DNA from: Holothuria scabra
Lineage: Eukaryota > Echinodermata > Holothuroidea > Aspidochirotida > Holothuriidae
Direction: 5' to 3'
Assembly: GCA_037179385.1 (NCBI GenBank)
Contig: CM074194.1
Location: 2,559,001 to 2,623,000 of the forward strand
DNA length: 64,000 nucleotides
Positions within the stretch are counted from its first letter, which is position 1; each line of letters starts with the position of its first letter. The position numbers were made by a program, and so were the translations under genes. Positions 24,301 to 36,756 of this stretch are shown here, one piece after another. The notes beneath the pieces were generated by a model. It ran no database searches, had not been told where the DNA came from, and saw only the letters and a list, made by a program, of their open reading frames with translations.

Positions 24301-25216
24301 TATTTATAGCCACCTGAGGTTGCAGCCTGCCTAGGATACCTTCAATACAACATGCTTAACTTAAGGCACAGCATTGTAACACAAGTTTTCTTCATTTACA
24401 AATAGTGAACGTTATTTGATCCTATAGTGCCTCAATCCTCTTGAAAGTCACTTTTTCATAATTTTTCAAGAAATATAGTACATAGTTTTTCCTTTGTCTA
24501 CTTTTTTTCTTTGTGTTCTTTCTGTTTTTTACTTTTGTTGGCAAAATAGAAAATAAAAAAGGCACTTTGGAAGACAAAAGCAAAATGTGATGTATTCAAA
24601 CTTTTCAATTGCTGATCTATCTTTTAAGTTGTACAACACATATTCACCATACCTTTAACAGTCGTGAACAGCTGCTAATGTATGGTCTCTTGAAACATCC
24701 AAGTAAAATATACCATAACATGTTGTACATTTTGTTATTATATAGAAGTGGTTCACTAAGTAATCAGAGAAAATCTGCAGCTTCCTTCCTGACCCTGTGC
24801 AATTGTTTACTTTCAATGGATGCAGACCTCGAAGCTTCCTCTCCTGTGATAGATTTAGGTCCAAATAGTCGTGGACTGAGCAACACAGGAACTTGTCTAT
24901 GCCATATTGTTGAAATAAAGTCACACCATGTATTACTGAATGTGGCAGGTGCTGGTATCGCAAGCACAGAATTTGCTACTGTATACGAGACATTGGTTAT
25001 TGGACAAAAGAAACTTTCACATTGGGTTGAACACGTCTTTCTATACAGAGTCCTTGTTAAATTAGGGAGTTGCCCTTGTTGAATGAAACTGGTTTGGTAC
25101 ACTTTGTGAATTGTTTCTAACTTTATTTTCCACATTTTGCCACGTGGAGGTTTAACTGCTATACATTCCATACCAACAGCCAGATTATCATTTAAAAATG
25201 AGGTGGTTTTGTTTAA

Positions 25217-25243
25217 AAAAAAGAAAGAAAGAAAGAAAGAAAA
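25217..25243. repeat. GAAA microsatellite
   Basis: About five GAAA units in an A-rich stretch. Confidence 0.9.
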
Positions 25244-26163
25244 ATCATGTATAAATTATCTCTTAGCCCTGTTAGCTGGTAGCTTATAACTCAAATCTCA
25301 GAATATTATAAAAAAGCCAATATCTTAGAATGTCATGAAAAACTAATATTTTAAAATGTCACAAAGAAGGAACATTGAACATCCAGTACAGTGTTTAAAC
25401 AACCATTCATCACTTAAATTCAAAGTGAGGGAAAAATGTAGATTCTTTGGCTAATATTAGCAAGGAATCCCAAAATAAAAAAAAAAAATGAACCTCCACA
25501 AGACAAGACGGAAATTCAATGATGCACAGTAAGCAATTCATTTACAGGAAATTTGTAGTGACCTCAAAACCTTATGTTGATCCAGGATGTTGCTGGAAGT
25601 GAGCAATATTTTAGTGAAAGACTATTACTTGGTACACCAATAAATAGTGGCAAATTTCTTGCAAATTGCTTGGAACAATTCATCCTTATTTCCCTTTCCT
25701 GATCAAGTTGATATGATTTTACGCCAGGGACCTGGGCTGATTTTTTTTCTCGGACGGTGGCTCTATTTCAGAACTCAAATAACATAGCTGTAGTCGTGAT
25801 ATATGTCCTTGTCCAATTGAGTTGAAGTAGTTGTTGATCTAGTGTTTTATTTCCTCTTTTATTTAGCATTGAGATCAGTTGAAAACTTTTTGTTTCGTAA
25901 TGTTGAAGATTCAGTTTAGTTCTCTTCGGTGGAAGCACGCATTGATTGGTCTGTTAACTGAGACTGCTGTAACAACATTGCGCAATATTCATCCATTCGA
26001 AGTATATATGGATCACGTTACACACAACCACTCGCTTTTATATCTGCACTTTAAAACACTTTTACGATATGTACACATGCTTATGCCATGATGCTGTGAA
26101 AGATGTAATGTTCCAAAGGTATGTCTAGCCAACTGAACAAACTTAATACGTTTTTCTTGATAG

Positions 26164-26251
26164 ATGCAGTCCAAGGAACTGGAGCGACCAGAGTCCCCAC
26201 AGAGACAGATATCCGATGAGAAGAAGGGGAGCTTATTTCCATGGTTCAAAG
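26164..26251 (+). CDS. RGS12: RGS12/14 exon: linker with KGSLFPWF motif
   Basis: 88 bases, entering in phase 0 and leaving one base over at donor GTAAAT. It encodes MQSKELERPESPQRQISDEK followed by KGSLFPWFK. The KGSLFPWFK piece together with the next exon matches the conserved linker between the RGS box and RBD1 of RGS12 (KGAFFSW..). Two AG acceptors six bases apart (before 26164 and before 26170) are both in frame, so the two residues Met-Gln may be optional. Confidence 0.9.
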
Positions 26252-26375
26252 GTAAATAGGTCAAAGGTCACCTTTACATCTGACTCAATAAATGGTCATT
26301 TTATCATGTGTAGACATTCCCCATCCTTTTCTTCTGTCGGCCTTTGCAACCATTTTCTACCACCAATTCGCGCCC

Positions 26376-26560
26376 CCCCCCCCTGGGCTAGGGGTTGGGG
26401 AATATGCCCACGATATTTCCCACCTGTTGTAAGAGGCTACTTAGGGAAACCAAAGGTGAACTTGAACCATACTTGAAAATTTACTTAAACTTTAAACTTT
26501 TTATCAAGTTGACTGACACTATATAACACATTCGTGTTGATATTAACTACTACCAATTCT
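26376..26560. repeat. dispersed repeat, GTTGCCTCTTAC family, inverted copy 3
   Basis: Carries CCCCTGGGCT, GAATATGCCCAC, GTAAGAGGC and TATATAACACATTCGTGTTG, the complements of words in 2356-2548 and 8043-8165. It lies directly downstream of a coding exon. Confidence 0.6.
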
Positions 26561-27124
26561 CACCTTGTTTATAATATGGTGGTCATATGAGCTACTGTTT
26601 TTTCACAGGGGCCCTAAATATGTATGCATGAATTTTTTTCCAGCAATGTTGCTGTACATCAGAAGAGTTTTGTGAATCGTCTTTACTTCTAAGGGTTAAG
26701 CAAGTGAAGATGAACATTATTCTGTTTAAGATTGAGGTAAAGAAGAATCCTAGATGAAGCAGGTGTAAGGGAGCCCTCACTCGAGGGCATCACACATTTA
26801 CCGACATTTACCAACAACCTGGTTTGGACTTGGAGGATGGTTACCTCCAGAAAGTGGTGTTCATCAACCATAAAACCTATGTGTAGTTACGGTTGTTTGA
26901 CTTACTTCATGCTTTGTCCCATCCACCCCTTCCTCATTCTATGAAGAGGGTGTTTTACTGTCTTGTCAAAATATTTGCTATTTATCGACAAAAAGCATGC
27001 TATTTTCAGTCATACATGTTCTAAAATTTTGTTCAAAAAGTATAACATTTTCCAAAATTTTTACATGCTTATCATCACAAGTGTGCATGTTTTGTAAACT
27101 ATATGTAAATTTCATCTGTTGCAG

Positions 27125-27166
27125 GCTTTACTGGCAAAAGGCAAGGGTCTCAACGAAACGGGAAAG
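27125..27166 (+). CDS. RGS12: RGS12/14 micro-exon, 42 bases
   Basis: Acceptor GTTGCAG and donor GTAAAT. The first two bases complete a Gly codon and one G is left for the next exon. It encodes GFTGKRQGSQRNGK, a basic stretch. Joined to the previous exon it gives a segment resembling the Trp- and Arg-rich linker of RGS12. It is short but supported by phase on both sides and by the family match. Confidence 0.88.
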
Positions 27167-29507
27167 GTAAATTCCTCTTCTTTAATTGTTACCTTTAGTG
27201 CAAGATGCATGCATGGCTGTCATATCTTCCATATATGAATAAAAGAACAAATTTGAATTACCCATGTATTTGAAATTGAATTAATATGAGACATTTTTCT
27301 GTATTTAAATTTCTTTCAAACTTTTTATCTCATGAGCATTCTCACTAAGGCCCAATGTCCTCAACTCAGATTGACAAATTCTGTCGTTTATGTTTCCATT
27401 TAATCTTGTCAGTAGCCTCTGCAAAAGACTGGTCATCTCCTTCATTCCTGCAAAGGGGCATTATTGTCCAAAGACAACATAATTCACAGAAAAAAGAGTG
27501 CTGTTTGGTATGACACTATACAGTCACTTAACAGCTTTTGGAGCCATATGTAAATGGTCTGAGGGCTGTGAGGTTGGTCAAGTGTTGCCCTTCAGTGGAC
27601 ATATAGCTTCTTCATGAAGCTGTTTATAGTTTAGTTTAGCCAAATGGCCCTTTGCCAGAGGTCTAGGAAGACTTAAGAAAAAGTGCCCCATTCCCATTCT
27701 ATAATTTACTGGTGGCATGCATTATTGATCTATCAAAATGACTTTGTGCATTAACCCTTTACCGTTGTTTGGGTCCTTTTGGACCCATGCAAACAAAGAG
27801 CTCGGCTGTCACACATCTTTACTGTTTCACACGGAGCTCGAAACTGCGAGTAGCTACCCGAAAATTCGGCCACAACAGCGAGAGAGACAATAGTTTAAGG
27901 TCATGGGGTCAATGGCCTACGGAAGCCGATGCGGGGCGGGCTGCGTCCGCTTTTCCGCCCACTCCCGAGGCGCGCAAATATGACCCGATCGGAGCACAAC
28001 GGTAAAGGGTTAAGAGATATCAGCTGAAATGAAAGTAGGCATCACCTTACCTCCTAGTACACTTGTTATCACACTAGCCACAAGCAAATAGACCCTGGCA
28101 AACAAATAGTGGAGATGGAGGCTGCCCTCACTCAGCTGGCAGCCTCTGTTATCCTCAAACTACTTTCCACCTTAATCTTTAGATAGGACTTAGTTGCAAG
28201 AAAAGTATACCAAGTTGAATCCATACCCAGTTAGAAGACCCACTGGAAGTCAAGATTCTGCCAGTGAGTTTCCTGTTCAGCTATATTGAGATCAACAGGG
28301 TTTAAATGATTTGTTGTTGTATTGCAGTGAAGTATAGATTTAGTGACAGTGGTAGTGTTAACTTCATTACCAACTCTTTAACAAAGGCAACACTTAAAAA
28401 ACAGGAAAATGCCTTAAGTTGTTGGGGTAATTTTGGCTAAAATGGCCAATGTATCTTTTTAGTGACATGAAAATACTCATTATTTCTCTTCTTTTTATTG
28501 TAAGGAGAATGCCATTTGCAGAGATGCCAACCCTTCCTGTTTCTCAGGAAGCCCTTCTGAACATTGGATGATTTCTGTCCATTCCAACTTACAAATATGA
28601 CAACCTCTCTAATTCAAGGGTTTTTACCCTTTATATTGTATGTAATTTCAAAAACCTCATTGAATCCTGTTAAAAAACCTCCCTGATTTGACACTTCTGT
28701 CTTTGAATTGTAAACCAGTAGTACTACTTGCAACAAATAGTCATGAAACCTACTCTCCATGGGACCCATTATCTTCAACATTGGTTGTGATTCGCACTGT
28801 CACCACCTTTTAAAAGTCTCTTAAAGATAGTGTGACATGTCAGCAAAATGACCCAACTTTACTTGGCAGTTACAGAGGGAACTTCTCCAAGGAAAAATCA
28901 GTTAGAATTATTCCAATATCTTTTACAGTTTTCAAGATACACCTTTTCAAATTCCCAGTATTTCGGAAGCAACTTGTTGCTTGTGCAAAGATGATGATGC
29001 GGAGAGCTCCACAGGGTTGACTTTTCTTTTGTAACCATGTATTTACTTCCTCTTAATTACTCATCTGATAGTTTATGGTGTGGTAATTGGTACTGATGAT
29101 TTTTAAGGACACAATTCAAACTTTAAAAATAAAACTCCTAGGACATAGTAATGTTACAACTGTCTTTGAAATGAAGATTGTAAAAACAAAGACTAACATT
29201 AGCCATATAGGGCATGTCCTTGTCATGACATCACAAGATTTGCCTACTGAGCTCATGATTATTAATGATTGAGTGCAAATCAGAAATTGGCAAATTTGGT
29301 AAATTTTTGACAAATTTTGATGGGAATCCCAGCTATTTTCTCGGTGTTTAATGCTTTTTACATGGAATACCCCAGTTTGTCATTTTCATGTCACACGACC
29401 TTTAGAATTTTGAATGAATCTGATAGATTTCATGACAGATGACAGATTTCATGATAGTTGATCTTTTAAGTTTGTGTCTTCTTTTCTTGCTTCATTGTTT
29501 CACGCAG
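27167..29507 (+). other. 2.3-kb intron
   Basis: Contains a GC-rich piggyBac-like MITE (27751-28013). It also contains an ACCCTTCCTG-type repeat near 28518-28700 that resembles the element at 55590. No further exon is recognised. Confidence 0.7.
27751..28013. mobile_element. piggyBac-like MITE with TTAA ends
   Basis: 263 bp bounded by TTAA at 27751 and 28010. Terminal inverted repeats are CCCTTTACCGTTGT on the left and ACAACGGTAAAGGG on the right, perfect over 14 bases. A subterminal palindrome GGGTCCTTTTGGACCC lies beside the left end. The interior is markedly GC-richer than its surroundings. TTAA target sites and CCC-starting ends are typical of piggyBac-derived elements. No transposase is present. 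A diverged end-like sequence also occurs near base 37. Confidence 0.85.
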
Positions 29508-29614
29508 AGACTCAGTTTTATGTTAGCAGTCCTCAGCAGTCCTCGCCCATCCATGTATCTCAGTCAGACACACAGCTTATTCGAGGAGCACACAACATGT
29601 CTCCAACAAAAGAG
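29508..29614 (+). CDS. RGS12: RGS12/14 exon: Ser/Gln-rich linker
   Basis: 107 bases, with acceptor CACGCAG and donor GTTAGT. It enters with two bases completing a Glu codon and leaves in phase 0. It encodes ETQFYVSSPQQSSPIHVSQS and then DTQLIRGAHNMSPTKE. It is disordered-looking linker sequence with several Ser-Pro sites between the basic linker and RBD1. The residues are not conserved with vertebrates as far as I can tell. Support comes from perfect phase and splice sites. Confidence 0.85.
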
Positions 29615-30352
29615 GTTAGTCAACTCTCACATGGCATGAAAGTATTTCATGTTTGGTTAATGAATAATGTGTTGAATATGTCGTGCCAATAGTGCAGTCA
29701 TTTTGTAGCTTTTAATCATAATATGAGGAAATGAGAATTCGTGACCAGGGTTTTCAACCATTGTTTTTTCCTGTAGCTGAAAGTAATCAATGAAAGCATG
29801 CGAACAGGTGAAGACATCATGATATTTGGGAATGAGTTACCTGGTGTGTGCAGTTTGTTGTTTGTCTAAATAACAAATTTCCTTGAAAAATTGCAGCATG
29901 TCCTTAATGAGGAAAACATGACTAATTGTGCTGTAGTGAAATGTTTTATTTCCTTTATCATGTAGGCAGACACACCCTTGATGATAACAAAAAAGGAACT
30001 TAATGGAGATCATTTATTGATGAACATGAAATGACCAATAAATATTCTGTCTTGGGTTCACACGTACTGTACAAACGTCGTACTATGGGTGTTACACTTT
30101 TGCATTTCCCGACCTATGAAATTCATGGTGGGATCATATCGTTTTAAGTGGCAGATTGAGTTGGTCTGTGAAATTTGTCAAATCTTTCCAGACCTGTAAA
30201 GTTTCCTTCAACATATGAATGAAAAATTGTCAAACCACACTTTATCCAAATTTTGGTGACTCCATTTTTCCTTTAGGACAGTTCACAAACCATGTTGTTT
30301 TTACGTTCCCAAAAAATTTACTCTTGGTTCTTTTTCACATTTTCATTTTTAG
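29615..30352 (+). other. short intron
   Basis: About 740 bases of AT-rich sequence. A 30-base stretch flanked by splice-like words near 29777 breaks the frame, so I do not call it. I see nothing else in it. Confidence 0.7.
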
Positions 30353-30520
30353 TTCACGCAGAAATCTATGATGGGCTTCACTGCGACCTTCCCCAACAAT
30401 GTCACAGCAGCCATCAAAGTCGACCCTGATAAGTGCATTGGTGAGGTCCTCCTCCCGTTGTGTGAGGAGCACGGTCTAACCCAACAAACAGCCGAGATAT
30501 TTGTAACATCAACTAAAGAG
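30353..30520 (+). CDS. RGS12: RGS12/14 exon: Ras-binding domain 1, main part
   Basis: 168 bases, 56 codons, phase 0 both sides, acceptor TTTTTAG and donor GTTAGT. It encodes a ubiquitin-like fold segment with MGFTATFPNNVTAAIKVDPD and IGEVLLPLCEEHGLTQQTAE. This is the beta-hairpin followed by the long helix of a Raf-like RBD, where vertebrate RGS12 has a homologous helix with LCERHGI. The domain binds activated Ras/Rap-type GTPases in RGS12 and RGS14. Raf positions used for Ras contact are not obviously conserved here, so the partner is uncertain. Confidence 0.94.
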
Positions 30521-31956
30521 GTTAGTTACTAAAGTAATTCATACATGTACATATCCATGCACCACATTTAATTTCTTATAAATGTATTGGATATGGTGCA
30601 AGAGTTCCACAAATTATTGACTGCTAAATTGTGGTATAACAGGGACTTAAAGGCTGTTTATTTATGCAAGTTCAAACATTGCTGAAAAGTTGTCCTCTTC
30701 TTAAATGTCAAATCAAGATACTGGCATTTTAAAAATGTTTTTATGACCTTAAACCTTTCTGTTAGCTTGTACAGCATGTTGCACAGAGTAGGCTTCATGA
30801 ATTACACCACCCCATAATAGGAGTAACAGTGCTATTACACTTTTATTTTTATGGAAATTGGAAGGAAATTTACCCTCCTTTTGAAATGGGAAGGGGGATA
30901 AATCCTCCCTTACCCCTCCCCCTTTGATGAAAACATTGGGTCAATGGAGACTAATATGGAAGGTGAAGGGAGGTGGGTGAGCAAACTTAAGCCAAGTTTT
31001 CTGTTGAATTGGTAACACTTTTAGTAAATTCAACAATGCAGAAGTGCAAACTAATAGTCATTTGACAGCAGTGGCAGAAATCTGAAGCTTTACCTTTAGT
31101 ATTTGAGGAGACCCATGCTTGATCCAGATCTCCTGCCTTTCTTGGAAAGGGAAGAAATGGGACTATAATTTGGTGAGAGGGGGAGAGAGAACTACCCCTA
31201 AACAGCTTTATCTTCCACTTTTCTGAAGGCAAGTAGCTTTTATATAAGTAAAAATTGCAGCGGAAATACAATTTTCGGGCACAAAAATTATCCCCTATGT
31301 TCAGTACATGTTTACTAGTAAGTTCCGCCTATATGAAATAATTTGAAGATCAATTAACTTTGTTTTTATGATGGTGTCAATAAATTATATATTTTGTACA
31401 TGTAATATATAAGAAGGGAAGTCGGTCAAGAACATCTCCTTCAAACCAACTCATCTCTGGGCTTTAAGTTTGTCTATTTGTATCTGTCTAGAGATTTGCG
31501 TTTACTATGTATCAGCAAAGAGCGTCCTTTACCATTTTTTATCTATATTGATAGCTTTTCCATTGGCTGTATGAAATACCCTGGAAAAATAATTATTTTG
31601 GGGGCACTGTTCAAAATTAGATTGAGATATACCTTGTACTACCAGGATTTAGTTGTTGTGATGGGCAGGCTGGAATAGTGTTGACTTAATCTAATGTAAA
31701 GACAAATACTGGCCAACCTTAACTACATTTTTGCCAGGGGTACGGGGCGAGAGCAAATTTTCAATTAGCCCTGCTCTTCAAGTGAATAAAAATTTTAAAG
31801 ATGTATAGTAGCTTCAATAACTCAGCATACAAGGTTCTTTTTGTACATTAGTATGTGCTATGTATGCATGTTAGAATATGTCCCCAAGCAATGACAGGAT
31901 GAATCTGCACAGGGAAGAGTTTTAAAACAGGTGTGGAAGGGACAAAAAGTATGTAG

Positions 31957-32367
31957 TTAAGGTAGCGTATCCCCATTAATTCCTCTGTTGACTTACACAC
32001 TAAATCCAAAAAGTAAACTGTTCTCTAAAAGCCTGTCAAAGTTTTTGCCAGGTGCAAGCTATCACTCATGTAAAAGCTGACAAGTTGGCCATTCATGGCA
32101 TTTTCAATTGACCATATCATGACCATGAAGATTTTTGCAATTTCCAATCGCCCTTTTCCTAGCCGTGTTTTTCGCTAAAACCTTGGTATATGCCTCCGCC
32201 AGCTTCAAAGGCTCATAATTTCCCCAAAATTGCTTCAAGTGAGCCCATTTTTTCACCAACGGTACATTATTTAATATTCTGTCATCAAATAACAACAAAA
32301 GGTTGAACAAAAAGGTTGAATAAATGGACACATTAATACACGTTGCAATTGGGAGACGCTACCTTAA
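31957..32367. mobile_element. TTAA-ended MITE (GGTAGCGT family)
   Basis: 411 bp with TTAAGGTAGCGTATCCCC on the left and the near complement GGGAGACGCTACCTTAA on the right. TTAA lies at both extremes. No coding capacity is seen. Confidence 0.75.
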
Positions 32368-32904
32368 GAATAATGGAACCTTTTGGGTGGGAAGTTTAAG
32401 ACTTAATTGAAGTAAAAGTATGATGTAGTCCCTATTAACAGCATCTGTGTATTGACTTGTTTTGTACTGAAACAGGGATTACGAATCAAAGAAAAGGTAC
32501 CTTTGTCTTTTGTTTCATTTTCAGCATGTGAAATATCTTTCTGCATGGCTTCCAATTTATATCTTTTAAAATCCTGGATTACAGCTAATGCACATACAGG
32601 CTAACATTATACATTTACAAATATTTATTATGCTTACTCATGCAGTTCTGTCAGCTATTATCAGTTGTTTGCATACATCAGACGGGTTTTCTGTAATTTG
32701 AATTCTGTTCGTTTTCATCAAAAGGGGTCTTGCAGAATGTTTTTTGCAGGGGAAATTTTCTTCATTTCTTTTGAATTTGTGGTCATATTGCCATACCAAG
32801 TAGATCTTTTAATTATACTTTGCCAAATCCTTTTTTTTTTTATTTTAAAATATTAGACCTAGTACAAAGAAAGATTTCATATATTTGTGCTTTAAGTTTT
32901 GTTA

Positions 32905-33472
32905 ATTAAAGGCATGTTCTGGTGGTTTTTCACCTCTGTCTTGTAAGAAAAACAAACAAATTCCACCCCATGTCCTTCAAACCCTATCACAATACCATTT
33001 TCCTAACTCAGGATATCTCACTTTAAAGATAGATTATTTCTGCTTTTCAACAAAGCCACATAAAGTTATGTAATGTGGTTACATTGCTTCAAATTCCTTA
33101 TGTTTTTCTTTATAATGGAAATCCTGTTTGCCCTTGAAATTTGATCATGTTGGAATGTTTGAATAACTTTTCCTGTAGATCTAGCATTACCCTTTACCAT
33201 ACATAGATTACAACCAACAGTATTGTTCAATACTGCATGGAGCAGCATCATAATTACAAATAAATTGAATGCAATATCAAATTAGTCTGCCATGATGACA
33301 TCACAGATTTCCCATGATGCATCAAATCCCAAGAAAAATTTGCGATACTTTAAAAATTTGTATCAACCAAATGCTAAAAGCTATTGAGATGCAGTTTTCA
33401 CCTTCTGAAAGAACAAATTTTACTGCTTATTTTGAAGTTAACAAATTTTGTATCCAGAATATGCCTTTATTA
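32905..33472. mobile_element. TIR element (AAAGGCATGTTCTGG family)
   Basis: About 570 bp with left end TTAAAGGCATGTTCTGG and right end CCAGAATATGCCTTTATTAA as inverted repeats. The interior has CATGATGACATCACAG and other words seen elsewhere in the window, but no intact ORF. Confidence 0.65.
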
Positions 33473-33661
33473 AAGTTTAAATAGGAAAAAAAAAAGTTAT
33501 TTTTGAATCACCTTTAATAATTTCAATTACTTTTATGAACCCTCAGTTGAAATTTGACAATAAAAAATGTCACTGAAAGACATTTGCCTCAGAGATTATG
33601 GATGCAGAATTTGTTGTCAGCTTCAGTGAATTAAATTTAGTGAAAATATTCTCAAGAACCT

Positions 33662-33771
33662 GGGGCCCATTCCACAAAGAGTTAAACACAATCTTAAGCT
33701 TGATTCCCCATACTTAAGTCAACAGTAAATCATACTTAAGATTGTGCGTAACTCTTTGTGGAACGGGCCCC
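33662..33771. mobile_element. 110-bp near-perfect hairpin MITE
   Basis: GGGGCCCATTCCACAAAGAG at the left is matched by CTCTTTGTGGAACGGGCCCC at the right. The stem continues inward through ACAATCTTAAG and CTTAAGATTGT, so almost the whole element folds on itself. Confidence 0.85.
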
Positions 33772-35178
33772 TGTAACGTTTCTACTTTCTTTGGGTGTGA
33801 AATTTTATTTAATATCGTTACAAGTCAAGTTACAGATGTTGGGAAAAGGATGAGACCAATATCATGTCCAGACTTCTATATTTTGCTCAAATATTACATT
33901 TTAACACATTTAGTAACATTATCCAGCATTGAAACTTCCCGCTATATGCCATACTTTGAATATTTGAAAAAAGAGGAAGTACATATAGATCACCTCGTTG
34001 TGGGGAGTAAGGGCGCCCTCACTCTCGGTGCTATTAGTTTACCAGGGTTAGTTGCCGGTAAGTGGGGATTACATAGGTTAATGGGAGGTGAGTATCAGGT
34101 TTGTACATTCCCAATCCAGGTGGGGGGCAAACAGTGATCTGAGTTACTTGCAGGCTTTTGGTTGTAGAATTTCTTTGTGGGGGTACTTGTGCTAAAAAAG
34201 GATAGTATTCTTTTTAATTGGTGGGAGAGGGTGGGAGTGTAGGGGTATGATTAGATAACCTTTTAAGAAGTAATAACCAACAACAATTAGCCTCCTTACT
34301 TGTTTCTGCATGAGTGCATTAAATGTCAAATTTTTTACAGGTTCTTACATTCTCAAGTTTATATTTAACCTCCTTTACACTTTTATTTTCCTCTTAATTT
34401 TACTTTTTGGGGGTGTTTAAATTGGTTTGGCAGACACATTATTTATATTTATATATTTTTTTTTTATAATATGTGACATTTATGTGCCTGCCCTTTATTA
34501 CTACTTTTTGCCTTTTTTTTCCTTTTTTTTTACAATTCTTTATGAGAATTGATAGGTTCTGTTTAAAACAAAAAACAAAAACAAAAAAAAAAACAACAAA
34601 AATTAGCTCCTTGCAAATTGGCAATCTTTGACGTCATAAAGCTTAATGATTTATGAAGGAGGAGAGATTTGAATATTAGACTAAAAGATATAAGTGCAAT
34701 GTTATTTGACCAGCTTAGGTTATTTTTAAGTTAGTTTGACATTTTAAAGGGTAATGGACTATTGTTTTGTAGAGCTTAAAAGCAAGCTGAATGGTATGAC
34801 GTTACTTTGATCTCACAGTGATAGAACTTAAAGGTTGGTTCTGTCTCAGTCTGATGTAGTGTTTATTTAAAAACTCACCTAATAGGTGAGATATTTACAA
34901 GTGAAGTGTTCAGGTGTACTGAAGTATGTTAATATCCAACATGAAGTTTGTACTTCTTGAGAGTAGGGAGTAACTAGGTGTAAGGTGAGGTGGTCTCATT
35001 TTGGAGATTGTCAATGTCCTTTCTTGAGATCATTTTATAAGTACCCTTTATTTGTTAAGTTCAAATTCGGAAGAGTAGCAATGTGCCCTTAGTTGGTACA
35101 AGGGACTGGACCCTTAGGAAGCATTTATGTCACTTTGAAATAAAATTAAGATCTATACCCCCCTCCCCCCCCCCCAAG

Positions 35179-35204
35179 AAAAAAAATAAAATAAAATAAA
35201 ATAA
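35179..35204. repeat. AAAAT microsatellite next to a C-run
   Basis: About four AAAAT units, preceded by a C-rich run at 35158-35175. Confidence 0.9.
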
Positions 35205-36501
35205 ACCTACTAATACCTTTTGACCTAGATAGCAATAGCACTTCCCATAATGTTGAAAAAATGTACATTGCCCCTCATTCCTTCCATTTTGTCTTATAAT
35301 CCACACTTTGCTGTGTAAGTCTCTGGCAAGTTGTGATGGTTGGACTAGATTGCTTTGATTGGGATCTCTTCTCAGGAGGCTTCCTGAGACCTTATTGGGC
35401 ACTCCTTGTCAGGGAACATCTGATACCACTGTGCCATTAAAACATGTTAGGGACTTTCTGCAAGTAAGGAGGAACTACAGGTGTTGGTAAGAGGTAAGTA
35501 TTTGGGCTGGTAGATTCCCAGACCACCAAGGTTGAGGTTTTCAGCACCTTACCTCAGAGAAGTGAAATACTGTGATAGAAGCAGCAATCGCTTACATGAT
35601 TGGCTTACAGTAATTGTCCTCTAATGTACAAATTGATTAGCAAATGTCCTTTTCCGTATTGGCAACTATTGATCAAGTCAACATTTATGTTTGGAAGAAG
35701 CTGTTTATTTGACTTATTGTTTGTACAAATGCTGCAAATAATAAGTGTAAATAAAGTGTTCTTTGAAATGTTTAGTTGATTGCTTGTAATTGTGGAAATT
35801 TTTACGAGCTACACTTTCCCAGAATAGCTAGAACTGAGAACTGGGACAGCTGGTTCAGGTTGTTCTGTCTTTTCTTAGGTTCACATTGAAATATCCTTAA
35901 TTTATCAAGCAGTTACAAGGCATGTTTTAAACCTGTAGTCTGTTTCAGAGAAAACCCTACATTTGTCATAGGGTAATTGTGTTGACTATTTGTTTGTACT
36001 ACATGTTATTTAATAGTGTATTGGAAGTGATTTTTATGTTTTCAAAACCACATTTAGACAGATGGAAACTGTGAGCTGTTTATCAAAATTTAGAAGCCAA
36101 AATAGATGCATAAGATCTTTAAATAACATTTTTTGCATAATAGATGGGGTTTCTCCTTGAAATTGCTTTAGCATGTAGATGGAATTTTGTGCTTATGGTG
36201 TTTGGTGCTGAGTGATGCTTAAATCTTGAAATCTTAAGGTTATATGTGCAAGAGAGGTAAAAATAAAGCTGGTTACTTGGAAAAGAGTTACAGATCATGG
36301 TCTTCTTTCTTAAAAAGTTACCATAAAACTTATCTTTGGTCTGCCATATAACAGTGGATTGAAGGAGAAAATGTGTAGCTTTACTTGAAACAAGACTCTG
36401 ATTGGTCACTATAACACAGTGAATCATGCCTGGTGGTGGTGCTTTGTAGATGCAGTACATATGTCTGTTATAAATTAGATCAAAAAAGGAGAAACCTCCT
36501 C

Positions 36502-36756
36502 CATTACGTGTGTGGCTCGGTTACTTGCCGTTTGGTCTACCCCCGGAAAATAAAACGATAATCCGGGTGTCACGTGATCAACGAAGACACCAAATCTGCC
36601 TTCGCTATCTCCGTAAACACTGTCTTCGTTGATCACGTGACACCCGGAATATAGCGAAGGCAGATTTGGTGTCTTCGTTGATCACGTGACACCCAGAATA
36701 TCATTTAATTTTCCGAGGGTAGATCAAACACAAGTAACCGAGCTGCACGCGTCATG
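36502..36756. mobile_element. foldback element with CACGTG boxes, copy 1
   Basis: Ends CATTACGTGTG...CTCGGTTACTTG and CAAGTAACCGAG...CGTCATG are inverted. Internally, the block with TCACGTGATCAACGAAGACA and CCAAATCTGCCTTCGCTAT occurs in both orientations, giving three CACGTG sites (36571, 36634, 36683). It is homologous to the copy at 42840-43163. No ORF. It is a nested foldback TIR element. Confidence 0.85.

Larger units (their letters stand above)
17636..26163 (+). other. 8.5-kb intron
   Basis: Contains one MITE-A copy (19213-19472), a candidate cassette exon (21278-21373), a pair of opposed open frames at 24609-25171 without recognisable homology, and a GAAA microsatellite at 25218. The remainder is AT-rich sequence in which I see nothing. 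Confidence 0.75.

Noticed and set aside
29777..29806. Micro-exon flanked by CTGTAG and GTGAAG
   Set aside because: Its length leaves one extra base and would break the frame into the RBD1 exon, which is otherwise perfectly in phase.
30987..31271. 94-codon minus-strand frame
   Set aside because: Intronic, AT-rich, with no motif or splice context. Length is within chance expectation.
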